NCBI RefSeq assembly: GCF_000220395.1
Contig: NW_004086052.1
Coordinates: 1 to 32,255 of the forward strand
Length of the DNA: 32,255 nt
DNA from: Ichthyophthirius multifiliis
Taxonomy: Eukaryota > Ciliophora > Oligohymenophorea > Hymenostomatida
Direction of reading: 5' to 3'
Part shown: positions 1 through 14,706 of the stretch, one piece after another
Layout of the letters: every line of letters starts with the position of its first letter
Numbering within the stretch: the first letter of the stretch is position 1
Program-made: the position numbers and the translations under genes
Notes under the pieces: generated by a model
What the model saw: only the letters and a program-made list of their open reading frames with translations
Database searches by the model: none
Told to the model about the DNA's origin: nothing

Positions 1-107
1 TTTTAGTTCTTTCCCTAAAATACTTTACCATATTAGCCTTATCCAATAACAAACTTTGTTTGAAATATATAATCTCCTATAACCTTTTGTTATAAATCAT
101 TAAACAT
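1..107 (-). CDS. Protein kinase, N-terminal fragment (runs off the window)
   Basis: Read on the minus strand from the ATG at 107-105, the first residues are MFNDLQQKVIGDYIF, followed by VIGQGQYGKVFQG. The latter is the glycine-rich ATP-binding loop (GxGxxGxV) of a Ser/Thr protein kinase. The start is only about 20 residues before the loop, so there is no N-terminal regulatory domain. TAA/TAG are read as Gln. A competing ATG at 100-98 lies in a different frame that loses the kinase motif. The rest of the kinase lies beyond the left edge, so the subfamily cannot be set; the layout with the loop almost at the N-terminus is seen in ULK/ATG1-like and many other kinases. Confidence 0.72.
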
Positions 108-118
108 TTTTTTTTACC

Positions 119-160
<42 letters not shown>

Positions 161-330
161 TTATTTATTTATAAATTTTTTATTTTAAAAATAATTATAT
201 TTAATATTTTTTTATAATATAAAATATTTAAATATAAACTCTATATTAATTTTTTAATGTTTAACTTTTTTTCCTTGTTATTTTTTTTTTACTAATAATA
301 TTAAAAAATATAGATAACATAATTTTTTTA
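108..330. other. Intergenic AT-rich spacer with (TA)n
   Basis: The spacer lies between the kinase start and the cyclin stop. It holds a (TA)n tract around 122-152 and T-rich sequence, and no reading frame looks coding. It probably contains the kinase 5' region and the cyclin 3' UTR. Confidence 0.6.
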
Positions 331-2100
331 TCATTTATTAGATGTATCGTACCTAATATATGCATTAAAATTAGTATTAGGTTAATATTAAAGATTTATA
401 TTTTAAATGTTTTTAAAACAATTATTATTAGTAAGAATATTATATCCTAATTTCGTTTAATATTATAATTATTATTATTATTAATATTATTATTATTAAT
501 GCCCAATTTAATTGCTTTAAAAATAATTTTTTAATTTATATAAGAAGTTTAATTTTATTAAAAAAATTAAATTATTATTAATTATTAAAAAGATAATTTT
601 AATTTTTATACAGTTAATTTATATTATTATAAAATAAATAATTTTTTCTTATAAATTACTTTATTACTATTATTTTTACTATTATTATTAAAATAATTAT
701 TATGATTATTATTATTATTATTACTATTATTACTATTAGAGCTTTTAACTTTCTCTATTTGTTTATCTTTACTATTATTCTATACAGCTATTTATTTCAA
801 AACAATCATTTTAAAGTTTTTATTTAAACCTCTGTTCTAATAAACTCAAGCAACTCTAAATTTCTTTATCATCTATTTGAAAATTACTTATTTAACTTAA
901 TTCATAATTCCATATTGGTTAAATATTATTAATTTTTCTCAAAAAAGCAACACAAGCGCCTGCCAATATTTAAATTTCATATTAATAAAAGCTTTGATTC
1001 TTTTTTTTTTTTTCTTATAAAAATAAAACATACCTTTAATTATTAAATTTGCTAATTATATTGCCTGTTTTTCTATTTTTTATATTAAAAATAATAACTT
1101 TTCTTCATTTATTTAAGAAATTTTTTTTTTCTTTTATTCTATATTCTATACCCCTTTAAGATTTTCTTTATCTTAAATTTAAATATTATTAAAACTTTAA
1201 ATTAAATTCTTTTAAATTTCATTTTAAAAAATATCAATATTATTTTCATCTTCATATATCAAAAAATCACTTGAAAAAACAATTCCTTGAGTTAAATAAT
1301 ATTATAAAATATCAATATTAGTTCCAAATTATAAATTAAAATTTAATTTTTATAATATTATTTGTTCTACATCTTTAATATCAACTGATTTAATATCTAT
1401 TAATACACTATATTTTTTTAGTTTAGAAATAAAAGGAATTTTAGCATCTAATTCAATAGCTTTTGCAGCTACCATTAGGCATGTAGCTGCATATACTTTA
1501 AATTAAAAAGGCTAAATATTCAGATTTTATAATTAAATATAATCCATTATTATTATTGCTAAATGTAATGTATTTTATTAAAGTTATAATTATTAAGAAA
1601 GATTATTTATGAATTCTATTAAATAATCTCTAATCTATATATTTTATTTTATTTTAATATTTTTTTTTTTAATTTTTTTATTTTACTTTTAAACATAAAA
1701 AAAAAAAAAAAAAATTACTTTTTAATATTAAGAATCTTAATTATAAATTTTTATTTTTATTAAAATTTTTGAATTTTTTATCAATTATGCATATTGTTTT
1801 TTAGGGTCAATATAAGGAATATATTTATAAGTTTAAGTTTTATAAGCTTATGAATTTTCCTATTTTTTTTTTTATAAAAAAAAAAATGATATTTAATTAT
1901 TTTTGTTTTTTTATTTTAATTACATGTATATTTATACCGCATAAAAAGCAATATAATGAATTTTTGAATTATACTTTATTTAAATGAAGACAATTAAAAA
2001 AATCTTATTTTTTATTAGAATTTTCTTAGTTAATTGCAAGTTTATTATAATCTTCTTAGTTGATAGGGAGTTTATTATAATTATTTATTTCTGAATTCAT
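331..2100 (-). CDS. Cyclin family protein (two cyclin-box halves, poly-Gln tail)
   Basis: Four exons can be threaded without a frame break: 2100-1938, 1846-1719, 1634-1034 and 959-331, giving about 506 residues from MNSEINNYNKLPINQ to a TGA at 333-331. The first cyclin box is recognisable: IRDYLIEFINNL, LHLAIIIMDYIQL, then AATCLMVAAKAIELDAKIP and VEQIILQKLNFNLQ. These are the helix pattern and the small-residue helix 3 of cyclins. A second, weaker fold follows the third intron (IIKGACVAFLRKI). The C-terminal 200 residues are dominated by Gln runs encoded by TAA/TAG, plus an Ile/Leu/Asn stretch (about 515-660) that may hide another intron. Cyclins activate CDKs; the class (mitotic, G1 or transcriptional) cannot be assigned. 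The cyclin identity is secure; the C-terminal structure is less certain. Confidence 0.78.
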
Positions 2101-2214
2101 TTAAAATTATTTTTAAAATAATTTTTTTATATATTATAATATTATAAAATAATAAGTATTTAATAATTTATTATTTATTCATAATTATTTAAATTTATTT
2201 ATTATTTTATTTTT

Positions 2215-2245
<31 letters not shown>

Positions 2246-2567
2246 TTATATATATAAAAAAATATTTAAATATATTTATATATATAAAATATATAACAAA
2301 AATAATTGTTTAAATATTATTTATAGTTTTTTTTTATATATAATAAAAAAAAGAAATAAAAAAAACAGCAACTAATAAAAAAATCTCAATAAATATAAAT
2401 AAAATAAAATATTTTAAAAAAATTAAATATAATATTTTTTATTTATTTTAATTATTTAAATACAAAAAAAATAAAAAATAAAAAATAGAAATTTCATATA
2501 GATAATTTAAAAATTAAAATAATTTAAAAAAAAAAAATAAAAAAAAAAATTATCAAAAAAATATAAA
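2101..2567. other. Divergent intergenic spacer with a 25-nt A run
   Basis: This spacer separates the 5' ends of the cyclin (-) and the BEACH gene (+), so it should carry both promoters. It is almost pure A/T, with an uninterrupted run of 25 A at 2215-2239. I see no coding frame and no recognisable regulatory motif. Confidence 0.6.
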
Positions 2568-5386
<2,819 letters not shown>

Positions 5387-5987
5387 TAGATTTATTTATT
5401 TTAATTTTAAGATAAAAAAAATTAAATAATTTTTATTCTATATATATATTTATTAATACATATATTATTTATAAAGACAAATTAATAATTGTAAAACAGA
5501 AAAATTATAAAAAAAAATATGTATGTTTAATATATATGATATTGATATGTATACTTTTTAATTAATTATATTTAAATATTAAATATAATTAATTAAATTT
5601 AATAAATATAATATATTTATTTTAAATATTTTTAATAATCAAATTATAAAACTTAATTAATAATTAAAATTTATAAATATTTTTATTTTTTTTATAAAAA
5701 ATTTAAAATATTTAATTTAAGTATATTATTAAAAAAAATAATAAATTATTTATGAATATTAACATTTTAATTATTGTATCTTTAAAGAAATTATTATAAT
5801 TATATATTATTTATAATTTATGTAATTTATTTCTATTATAAATATTACAAAAAATAATAATATACATATTTTATGAAATATATATTAAGAAAATAATTTA
5901 GAAATAAAAAAAAATTTAACAAATGATATTTAAAAAAGATATAAAAAAAAAATATAAAAAAATATAAGAATATAAATATATATATAA

Positions 5988-6037
<50 letters not shown>

Positions 6038-6044
6038 GTTTTTA
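5387..6044. other. Convergent intergenic spacer, AT-rich, (TA)n
   Basis: This spacer lies between the 3' ends of the BEACH gene (+) and the LRR gene (-). It consists of A/T-only blocks and a (TA)n tract at about 5990-6033. I looked for a continuation of the BEACH protein (WD40 repeats) and found no coding-like sequence. Confidence 0.6.
5990..6034. repeat. (TA)n microsatellite just past the DRC5-like stop codon
   Basis: A TA dinucleotide tract of about 44 nt starts about 10 nt downstream of the minus-strand stop at 6047-6045, in the 3' untranslated region. Confidence 0.8.
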
Positions 6045-6482
6045 TCATTCTTTTACTATATTTTCTTCTTATTATTTTTATTATTAGTTGTTTTATAGCT
6101 ATTATTTTTACAGCTTCTCTAATTCATTTTTTCTTTCTGCTTATTTAGCATTTTATATTTCCTAATAATCTGCAAATCTAAAGAATTATATTTTTTACGC
6201 TGTTAAATCATGTTTTAATATAATTTCTGTTAATTCCCTTTCTGACTCAGTCATTTCATATAACATAAATTAATTATTTATTTCCCTTTCTCTTTCTCTT
6301 TATGTTTTGCTAAATTTGCATCCTCTAATATCTAATTTTGAAAGTGAATAATTTTTAGTAAACCCTATTTTTAATGTTTCAAAACTACTATCACCAAAAT
6401 CATTATTTCCTATAACTAAAATCTTTAAACAGCACATAGAATCTGCTATATAATCACTTAATTTTAGTGCTGTCTATATATA

Positions 6483-6536
<54 letters not shown>

Positions 6537-7755
6537 TGTTATTTATTTTAAAGAAAAATATTAAATAAAATCAATAAAAATTGCAAAAAAGTTTATAATA
6601 AAAAATACATTTATTTACTTCATAATCAAATTAATTTCCTGATACATCCAATTCTTATAGTGTTTTATTTATTACTAAATCTTAAAATAGTTTCTTTCCC
6701 GCTTTATCACCTAAATTATTTAGTTTTAAGCTCAAATATTATAATGTTTTATTAATCTTTAAAGCTTAAGCAAAATAACGCGAACCTTCATAACCTATTA
6801 AATTATTCGATAAATTTAAATATAATAATATTTCATTTCTCATTAAAAATTTTGCTAATCTTCTTGCACTAATTATATAATTTTATTTTAAAATAATAAT
6901 ATATAAAATACCCTTAATCTTCTAATTTATTATGAGATAAATTTAATTCTATTAAAGAACTATTCATATTAACACCAGCCATAATAAATCTTAATAAATC
7001 ATCATCTATAATATTAGCAGATAAACTAACAGAAAGCTACATATATATTAAACAAAAAATAAAATATATATATATAATTATATTTACCAAAGCTTAACTA
7101 TTTTTTATAGCTTCTCCTAAATTTGCAGCTTCAGAAAGTTTCATTCCAATACTCTATCTATTATATTCCATTCCTGTATATTTTAAACCATAAGAAACTT
7201 ACAAAGAAGTTAAAAGTGGCAAATTTTTACAAATATACTCAATATCCAAAGGCTAATTAGTATTTTAAATATTAAGAGTATGTATCCAACTATAAGCCAC
7301 TCTTAATTCACTTTAAATAATTTATTTTCTTTCATTTTCATCCGCACTTTATACATTAACAAGAAATTCTTCCATATATCTTTCCAAATATGCGACTTTC
7401 CAAGAACGCCCATGATCTTCTATATTTATTGGCTTATGAGATGTTCCCCATCTATTTTTACATGATCTTTACCAATATGCTTCTTAGTATATATTTTAAG
7501 CTGTTATTAAAATAGGAAGATCTGTAGTTGTTTTTTAAATAATCTATTTAATTTTATTTTTTTAAAAAAAAAATATGTTTTTTTAATTTTAACTATGTCT
7601 TTTATATGCTCAGGTAAACCTGTAAGTTCAGGATAAAGATGAAAATTTTTAGCTACTGTATCAATTGCAATATTTTTTAATAATGGAAACTCATCTTTTT
7701 TAAAAGGGTCAGGTTAATTATTAGCACGGGCAAGTACTAATTTTTTGGCTAACAT
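6045..7755 (-). CDS. DRC5: DRC5/TCTE1-like leucine-rich repeat protein (ciliary dynein regulatory complex)
   Basis: Five exons (7755-7594, 7543-7088, 7036-6912, 6868-6619, 6473-6045) splice in frame to 473 residues, close to the roughly 500 of vertebrate TCTE1. The N-terminus (MLAKKLVLARANNQPDPF, PLLKNIAIDTVAKNF, LPEHIKDI) and the segment NRWGTSHKP...DHGRSWKVAYLERY resemble the TCTE1/DRC5 family. Leucine-rich repeats follow: LIELNLSHNKLEDQ, LLYLNLSNNLIG, LQYLSLKLNNLGD, LQELDVSGNQFD and LSKLDIRGCKF. The C-terminus is a charged, Gln-rich helix ending at TGA 6047-6045. DRC5 is part of the nexin-dynein regulatory complex between axonemal doublets and controls ciliary bending, which suits a ciliate. 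The family call rests on recalled patterns; the LRR architecture is directly visible. The first intron uses GTT rather than GTA. Confidence 0.75.
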
Positions 7756-8204
7756 GTTTTTATTGTTTTAATGTTATGTTTTTATTTTTTTAAAAAAAAG
7801 TTATATTAGTTATAAAAAAAAATTATAATAATAAAAAAATTTTGATATTAATTTTAATAATTTTTCTAAAATATAATTAAAAAATCATAAAAAAAAAAAA
7901 AATAATATGTATATATATATATTTATATATATATATATATATAATATATATATTTATATATATCCATTAATATATTTATATATATATATTTTTTATATTT
8001 ATATTTATATTTAATATCTTTACCTAATTATATTTTTTTGTAATAACATCTTTTTTATTATTTTTTAATTTATATTATTATATTTTTTTTATTTATTTAT
8101 CTTTAAAATTTATATAATTAACAAGTATCTTATAATTTATTTTTTCTTACTATTTTAAAATATTTATTATTTTTATATATTTCATTTATTTAATTATCTT
8201 TCAA
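7756..8204. other. Intergenic AT-rich spacer with (TA)n
   Basis: The spacer lies between the stop of the TLDc gene and the start of the DRC5-like gene, both on the minus strand. It holds (TA)n at about 7909-7990. No frame looks coding. It should contain the DRC5-like promoter on its low-coordinate side. Confidence 0.55.
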
Positions 8205-10313
8205 TCATTTATTTTTTTTAACCATATTTTTTGTTTAATTTGATATTAAATCTTTTTAATTACTTACAGTTTAACGATTGAATATCATTTTTTAATTTAA
8301 AATATTATAATTTTTATTTTTATCTATTTCTTTTAATAATGCCAATTCACTTTTCCTAACTAATTATTTCTATTTATTATTTATAAATGATTCTGAACGT
8401 GATTAAAAAAACCGTGTATTTCTGTAATCAACAACATATATAATTAAAAATTATTTTATAATAATAAATAAACCTTGAATTTGATTTTTTGCTTTATAAA
8501 ATCAAAGAATAATTAAAACTATCATTATTTTCTGAAAAAATGCATTACCTTAAAAAAAATAAAAAATATTTATTTATTTTTTTATAAAAAAAAAAAAAAC
8601 CATTATTTTTATTTAATAAATTATTAATATCTTTAATCTATTTGTTCAATTTTTATTTATGTTGGCCTTATAATTTATTAATTAATTTACCAAACTTCTA
8701 AATGAATAAGCTATTAAATATATAAATATTATAAAAAAATAAAAGATTAATACTAAAAAATTCTATAATGTATAATTTTCCCCATTTTCATAATAATTGT
8801 CTTCCTGAATAACATAAGATTTTTAATTCATTTAACAATCAATCCATATTCTATAATTTTTATTAATATTATTAAACCCAAAGCCAATACCTTTGTCACT
8901 TAAAATAGCATACTTTATATCTTTTTCATTTTATTTATTTATTTTTTTTGAATACAAAGGTAAAAATATAGGCGAAATTTAAAATAATTAACATTATTCT
9001 GAACCTTAATAAACCTAATCTTTTTTCCAAATTTCATTATTATAAGCAGCATATATATACTAATTATTCTAAGAAGATTTACATGAATTTGTTTCTATAA
9101 ATTTTAAAAGAATTAAACTTGGACCTTAGAATTCTATAAAATATATAATTTTATTTTCTTAGTTAATAATTATATATAAGAACTTACATAAAAGTTTTTC
9201 TTTTAAAATTTAAAAATTTAATCCTAATTCTCCTGAAGTAAATACTTATTAAAATGAAGTATTTTTTAATAAAAAAGACTCATTTGTTAATGAAATTGCA
9301 CTTAAATAATCTTAATTAAAAAGAATAGATTATTTTTATAAAAAAGGTAATTAAAAAAGCATAGGTTGTCCCAAAAATTTAAACTCATAATAATTTCTTA
9401 AAATATCATTTATTATTTTATATTTTTAGTTTAAAAAATTTAATATTTCTGTTGGAGATTTAATAATTTCATTTTCTTTTTTTTTATTAATTTAATAAAT
9501 TTGTATATAATTATTATATTATAATCAATTATATAATATTAAAGAAAAAAATATGTACTAAAAAAGGTTTTCAATAATATCTCTGTATTAATAGTAATAT
9601 TATTATTATTAATATTATTAATATTTTCTAAAATTAAATAAATATCCTTTAAAATAAAATATTTAAGTATGATATAAGATTTATAATAAATATTAAAAAA
9701 AAGTGATAATATATATATATATATATAAATATATATATAAATATATATATAAATATATATATATAATATTATAATATATATATATTATATTTATATATAT
9801 TTTTTTTTTAAATAAAAATATTTTTACTTATAATATTTATTTCATTTCTTATATTGTTATTTGTACTTCTTTTTGATAAGTATTATATTTTTATTTTATA
9901 ATTATTTCAAAAATGGTTTCTATATAAAACATTTTTTTATTATTCATATTTATTAAAATATTAGAGCCTAAATATATTATATTTTTTATAAAAAATGATT
10001 TTTTTTATTTACAAAAATTATAAAATGTATCATATGTTATATGTTGCTAATTTAGAAATAATTCCTTAACTAAAATTTACTTTAATAAATATGTTTCACT
10101 AAAATACTCTAAAAAAGCTTTTTATTCAATTATATTTTTGTATTAAGTTCTTTTTAATTTTTTTAAACTTTATTTTTTTAATATATAAAAGAAAAAATAC
10201 TCAGGATAATTATTTGAAAGTTAAATAAACAATTCAAAAATTGTATTTTTTTAAGATTTTTCTAATTATTAATTTTTATCTTATCTAGAAGATAAACATA
10301 TATTATTTCCCAT
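8205..10313 (-). CDS. TLDc-domain protein with MGN start, MEAK7/TLDC1-like layout
   Basis: Seven exons (10313-9828, 9646-9559, 9475-9188, 9133-8754, 8710-8601, 8548-8474, 8421-8205) join in frame to about 547 residues. The protein starts MGNNICLSS, a candidate N-myristoylation signal, as in MEAK7/TLDC1. Residues of about 1-240 are helical and hydrophobic, without recognised motifs. The TLDc domain follows at about 250-421: LSAISLTNESFLLKN, QGPSLILLKFIE, YIYAAYNNEIWKKDQVYQGS, LFQISPIFLPLYS, GIGFGFNNINKNYRIWIDC, and the closing LIHLEVW. A basic, Gln/Asn-rich tail of about 125 residues ends at TGA 8207-8205. TLDc proteins are linked to oxidative-stress protection and to V-ATPase regulation; MEAK7 acts at lysosomes. 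The domain is well supported; the MEAK7 relation is inference from the MGN start and layout. Confidence 0.78.
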
Positions 10314-11221
10314 TTTTAAAATATATTTTTTTTAATTAAATACTTAAAAGTTATTATGTTTAAAAAAAAAAAAAAAAATCGATATAAACAATATTTTAAT
10401 TTTTTAAGAAATTAAATAAAAATTTGTATTAAATTATATTTTTTTAAAACAATAAATTTAATAAATATCAAAGTGATTTTTTTAATTTTTATTAATAATA
10501 AAAAGTTTTAAAAAAATAATTAAAAAAGTTTTTAAAAATCTAAAAAGATAAACTATTTATTATTAAAAAATAAAATTAAAAATGATTAAATAATTAAAAA
10601 TATATATATATATATAAAATTTATCTATATTTATATATTATATTAATATATAATTTTTAAACTAAATATTATAACATTTATTAATTATTTAATTAAAGAT
10701 TAATAAAATAATTTTATAAACTTATAAATTTATTTAAAATTATATATTATATATAAAACTAATTTTTTTTAAATAATATATAATATTTATAATAATAAAT
10801 TTCTTATTTATATATTTATTTTAAATTTATTAATAAATTAGATTTTAAAATTATAAATTTTAAAACAAATTTAAATTTATAAAACAAATAAATTAATAAA
10901 TAGGAATAAAAGAAACAAAAAATTTAAAGATTAAATATATTAATATTAATAAAATTTAATTTCCTGATTTAAAAACCATTATTTTAATTTTATTTACTTT
11001 TTTAAAATAAAAGTTTTATTAATAGAAATATAAAAATAGTTTAGTAATAACATATAAAAAAACTATAAAAAAATAATTTAAAAAAAAAAAATAGAAAAAA
11101 TTTAAATGAATAATTTTTTTATATTATATTATAATTTTTCTAAAATATTTTTTTAAAAATAAATAAAATAATAATATAATCTTTCAAAAAAATTTAAAAT
11201 TGCAAAAGAAGCATTTAAAAA
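10314..11221. other. Divergent intergenic spacer, about 0.9 kb
   Basis: The spacer lies between two divergent gene starts (TLDc -, small membrane protein +). It is nearly all A and T with poly-A/T runs and short TA stretches at about 10600-10640. No frame has the Gly/Asp/Glu content seen in the neighbouring genes, and I recognise no regulatory site. Confidence 0.55.
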
Positions 11222-11615
11222 ATGTTTTAATTATCAATAATATTTTTTAGTATAGCAATGTTATGTGTTAGTATATACTTAGTATTAATAGCAAAAGAAA
11301 AAACTAGAGTTTACTTTAAAAAAGGCAAAAGATTAAGTGAAATCGAAGATTAATATGATGCTTTGTGTAGTTAACTTTAAGATTTAAAAGTAAATATAAT
11401 TTATATATATATTTTTAATAAAAAAAAAAAAAATTAATAAATTATAGCATCATTATTATTGGGCAAAATCAAATTAAGAAAGAGAAAAAGAAAAAGCTAT
11501 GGAATAATAAATATTTAGCACTGAAGATAAATTAGATTTATTAAAAGAAGAATATGAAAATACGAAAAAAGGAAAAACAATACCATTAAAATAAGTTAGT
11601 AATAAAGCCTAATGA
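11222..11615 (+). CDS. Small single-pass membrane protein with coiled coil, unrecognised
   Basis: Two exons (11222-11389, 11448-11615) encode 111 residues. The N-terminus is a hydrophobic helix (LSIIFFSIAMLCVSIYLVLI, residues 3-22) that may be a signal anchor. It is followed by a basic stretch (KEKTRVYFKKGKRL) and then a charged, heptad-like region (SEIEDQYDALCSQLQDL, then REKEKAMEQQ and KLDLLKEEYEN). The intron (57 nt, GTAAAT...ATAG) is in phase 0. The stop is TGA 11613-11615. I do not recognise a family. The topology suggests a membrane-anchored protein with a soluble coiled-coil tail. The A-rich sequence context and clean splicing support a real gene. Confidence 0.65.
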
Positions 11616-11800
11616 AAAAGAAAATATATATAATAAAATTATAAAATAAAATCCATTTACATTTTATATTGGTTTTTTTTATTTTTGTTAAAAAAATAAC
11701 TTTTATAAATATATTTAAAAAAAAAAATTATATGTATAAATATATTTGATAAAATATATATTAAAAATATATTTATTTTAAGAATAGATATACTTTTAAG

Positions 11801-11851
<51 letters not shown>

Positions 11852-12521
11852 CTAATATTTTTTTTTTTTTTTTATTTTTAATTTACATATTTTTGATAAA
11901 AATAAAATATATTTAAAACAAAATAAAATCTAAAATATATTTAAATAATTTTTATTAATTTTAGTTTTAAAATTAAAATATTATATATATAAATTATTAT
12001 TATTTAAATAAAATTAAATTATTTTTATAAATACTATATCATTATTATAACAAATTATTTATTTTTAATCTTAGTGATTACTTAATATCTAATTTTTAAC
12101 TTAAATACAAATTAATTTATAATTATAATATAAATATAAAATATTTTATTTTATTTATATCAAAAATATAGATAAAATTATGTGTTTTCCTTAATTTCTA
12201 TAAATTAGGTAAAAAAATCATACGATTTTTTTTTTTTATGAAGATATTTTTATATTTATATTTCTTTTATAAATTAATTTTATATTGTAACATAATTTAA
12301 GCAAAATAATGATTATTTTTTTTTTTTCTAATATTTTATTATATTATTAAAATTTTTTTATATTTTAAATAATTATTTCATTTTTATTTATTTTTAAATT
12401 AAAAAAATAATTCCTATAATATATTTTTATCATAAAATTGTTAATATAAATATCCAAAAATAAAAATTTATTTATTATATTTAAATATAAAAATAAATAA
12501 TAATTTATATATTAAAAAAGC
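11616..12521. other. Intergenic spacer with long (TA)n
   Basis: This is the upstream region of the acyl-CoA synthetase gene. It contains a (TA)n tract at about 11806-11850 followed by a T run, and otherwise A/T-only blocks. No coding frame was seen. Confidence 0.55.
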
Positions 12522-14565
12522 ATGACTTAAAATCCTTACACAATTGCTTATGAATAATCTACAAACCCAGAAACACGTGAAAAATTCTGGCGTGAATAAA
12601 CTTCTTTAGTAGACTGGTTTTCGCCTCCCTAAATAATTCTTGACAAAACCCACTCAAACCCTGGTTTTTGGCGATGGTACCCTGATTCTAAATTAAACCT
12701 ATCTTACAATTGTATAGATCGTCATTTAATAGACTAGCCAAACTAACCTGCTTTAATACATTACTCTTCATATACAAAAAAAGACAAAATATACACATAT
12801 AGTCAACTACATACTGAAGTATCTAAGTTAGCTGGTGTATATAAAAAACTAGGTGTTAAAAAAGGTGATAGAATTATAATATATATGCCTATGGTTCCTG
12901 AAGCTGTTTTCGGTATGTTAGCTTGCGCAAGAATAGGTGCAATTCACTCTGTTGTTTTTGGAGGTTTTTCTGCTTTTGAACTAGCTGGAAGGATAAAAGA
13001 CTCAAATCCGTCTTTAATATTATCTGCTTCTTGCGGTATAGAACCCCATAAAATTATTGATTTTAAGGAGATATTAGATGAAGCTATAATTTTGGCTAAT
13101 AGATAGGATAATATTAAGATTTTATTATTATAGAGAAGTTAATAAATATCAAATAAACTATAACCAAATAGAGATTATGATTATTAAACTGCAATGCATT
13201 TCGCAGAAACTTCAGATTGTGAAGTTGTTAATGGAACAGATCCTTTATATATACTTTATACATCAGGTACTACTGGAGCTCCTAAGGGAATTGTTAGAGA
13301 TACTGCCGGAACCGCTGTTGCTAGCTCTTGGACAATGAAACATATCATGGATATACATAAAGGAGACGTTTATTTCTCTGGAAGTGATATTGGATGGGTT
13401 GTGGGACATCACTTTATAGTTTATGGACCTTTATTAAGAGGAGCTACAACTATTCTATTTGAAGGTAAACCTACATACCCTGACCCTGGTTAATATTGGT
13501 AGATCATCGAGAAGTTTAAGGTACATAATAAACATATTTAATATATTAAATATATATAAAAAAAAGGTTAAAGGTCTATATACAGCCCCTACAGCTCTAA
13601 GAGCTATCCGAAAAGAAGATCCAGAAGGGAAATTTATATTGAAATCTGATATTTCATCACTATAGGGAGTTTCTATGGCTGGGGAAAGGTGCGATGTGCC
13701 CACTTATGAATGGATTTAGTCTCATCTAAAAGTTTTTATAAACGACAATTACTGGTAGACTGAAATTGGTTGGATAATTAGCTGTAATTATAAAAACTTG
13801 CACACTTTTCCTATAAAACCTGGCTCTGCAATTAAACCTGCACCTGGCTTCATAGTACATATTTTAGATTAAAATAATAATATAATAAATGAAGCAGATA
13901 AATTGGGAAAAATATGTATAAAATTACCTTTACCACCTTCTTTTATGCTTACTTTATATAATAACGACGAGGCTTTTGTTTAAAAATATTTAAAAGATGC
14001 CCCTGGGTATTATTAATCTGGAGATTGTGGTTACTTCGATAATGATGGATATTTAAATGTTATGACAAGGATCGATGATGTCATAAATACTGCAGGACAT
14101 AGACTATCGACTGCTTAAATAGAAGAATGTCTGTTGAGTCATAATAGTATAGTAGAGTCAGCTGTTATAGCCAAAAAGGATAATTTCAAAGGAGAAATTC
14201 CAGTTGGATTTGTAGTGGTTAAATAGGGATATAGTTTCGATAAAAAAATACTTGAATAAGAATGTGTGGCTATTATCAGAAAATTAATAGGACCAGTAGC
14301 CAGTTTCTAACACTGTATTGTTGTGGAAAAATTACCGAAAACTAGAAGCGGTAAAATACTAAGGTATACATTAAAAAGAATGGTAGATGGGCTTTAAATT
14401 GAATAAATTCCATCAACTATTGAAGATGCAAGTGTTTTGAATGTTATTAAAAAAAATATAGAAGAATATGAGGGTTTCGGAAAATAAGATAAGGATAATA
14501 TAATTTATAAAGATTAAATTGATAATATTAATGGAAATTATGCAGAATTGGTTAATGAAACATGA
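12522..14565 (+). CDS. ACSS3: Acyl-CoA synthetase, ACSS3/propionyl-CoA synthetase type
   Basis: Two exons (12522-13520, 13567-14565; a 46-nt intron) encode 665 residues, against roughly 690 for vertebrate ACSS3. The enzyme joins a short-chain acid (acetate or propionate) to CoA through an acyl-adenylate. Seen in order: [18 protein letters not shown] near the N-terminus; [58 protein letters not shown]; the P-loop-like adenylate motif [11 protein letters not shown] (TSGTTG at 247-252); [62 protein letters not shown]; and [11 protein letters not shown], with the catalytic lysine at residue 596. The CGIEP and GWVVGHH patterns fit ACSS3/PrpE better than ordinary Acs. There is no clear mitochondrial presequence. 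The gene has the most C/G-containing codons in the window and no frame slips. Confidence 0.93.
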
Positions 14566-14706
14566 ATTATAGTACATTTAAACATTTTATGTTTATTTTT
14601 AAAAAAAATATTTAAATTTTTTAAAAATAATTTTATTATTTTTTTTTTGGAAATAAAAATATATATATATATATTTTTTTTTTTCTTCTTTTTTTTTATT
14701 TTTTTT
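14566..14706. other. Short convergent spacer
   Basis: The 3' ends of the synthetase (+) and the next gene (-) face each other across about 140 nt of A/T-only sequence with T runs. No terminator-like motif can be defined in a ciliate. Confidence 0.45.

Noticed and set aside
5845-6048. Minus-strand frame rich in Ile and Tyr
   Set aside because: It is translation of a (TA)n repeat and flanking A/T-only sequence downstream of the DRC5-like stop.
13455-13703. Open frames on both strands around the synthetase intron
   Set aside because: The minus frame is antisense to the acyl-CoA synthetase, and the plus frame 13459-13665 mixes exon and intron in a wrong frame.
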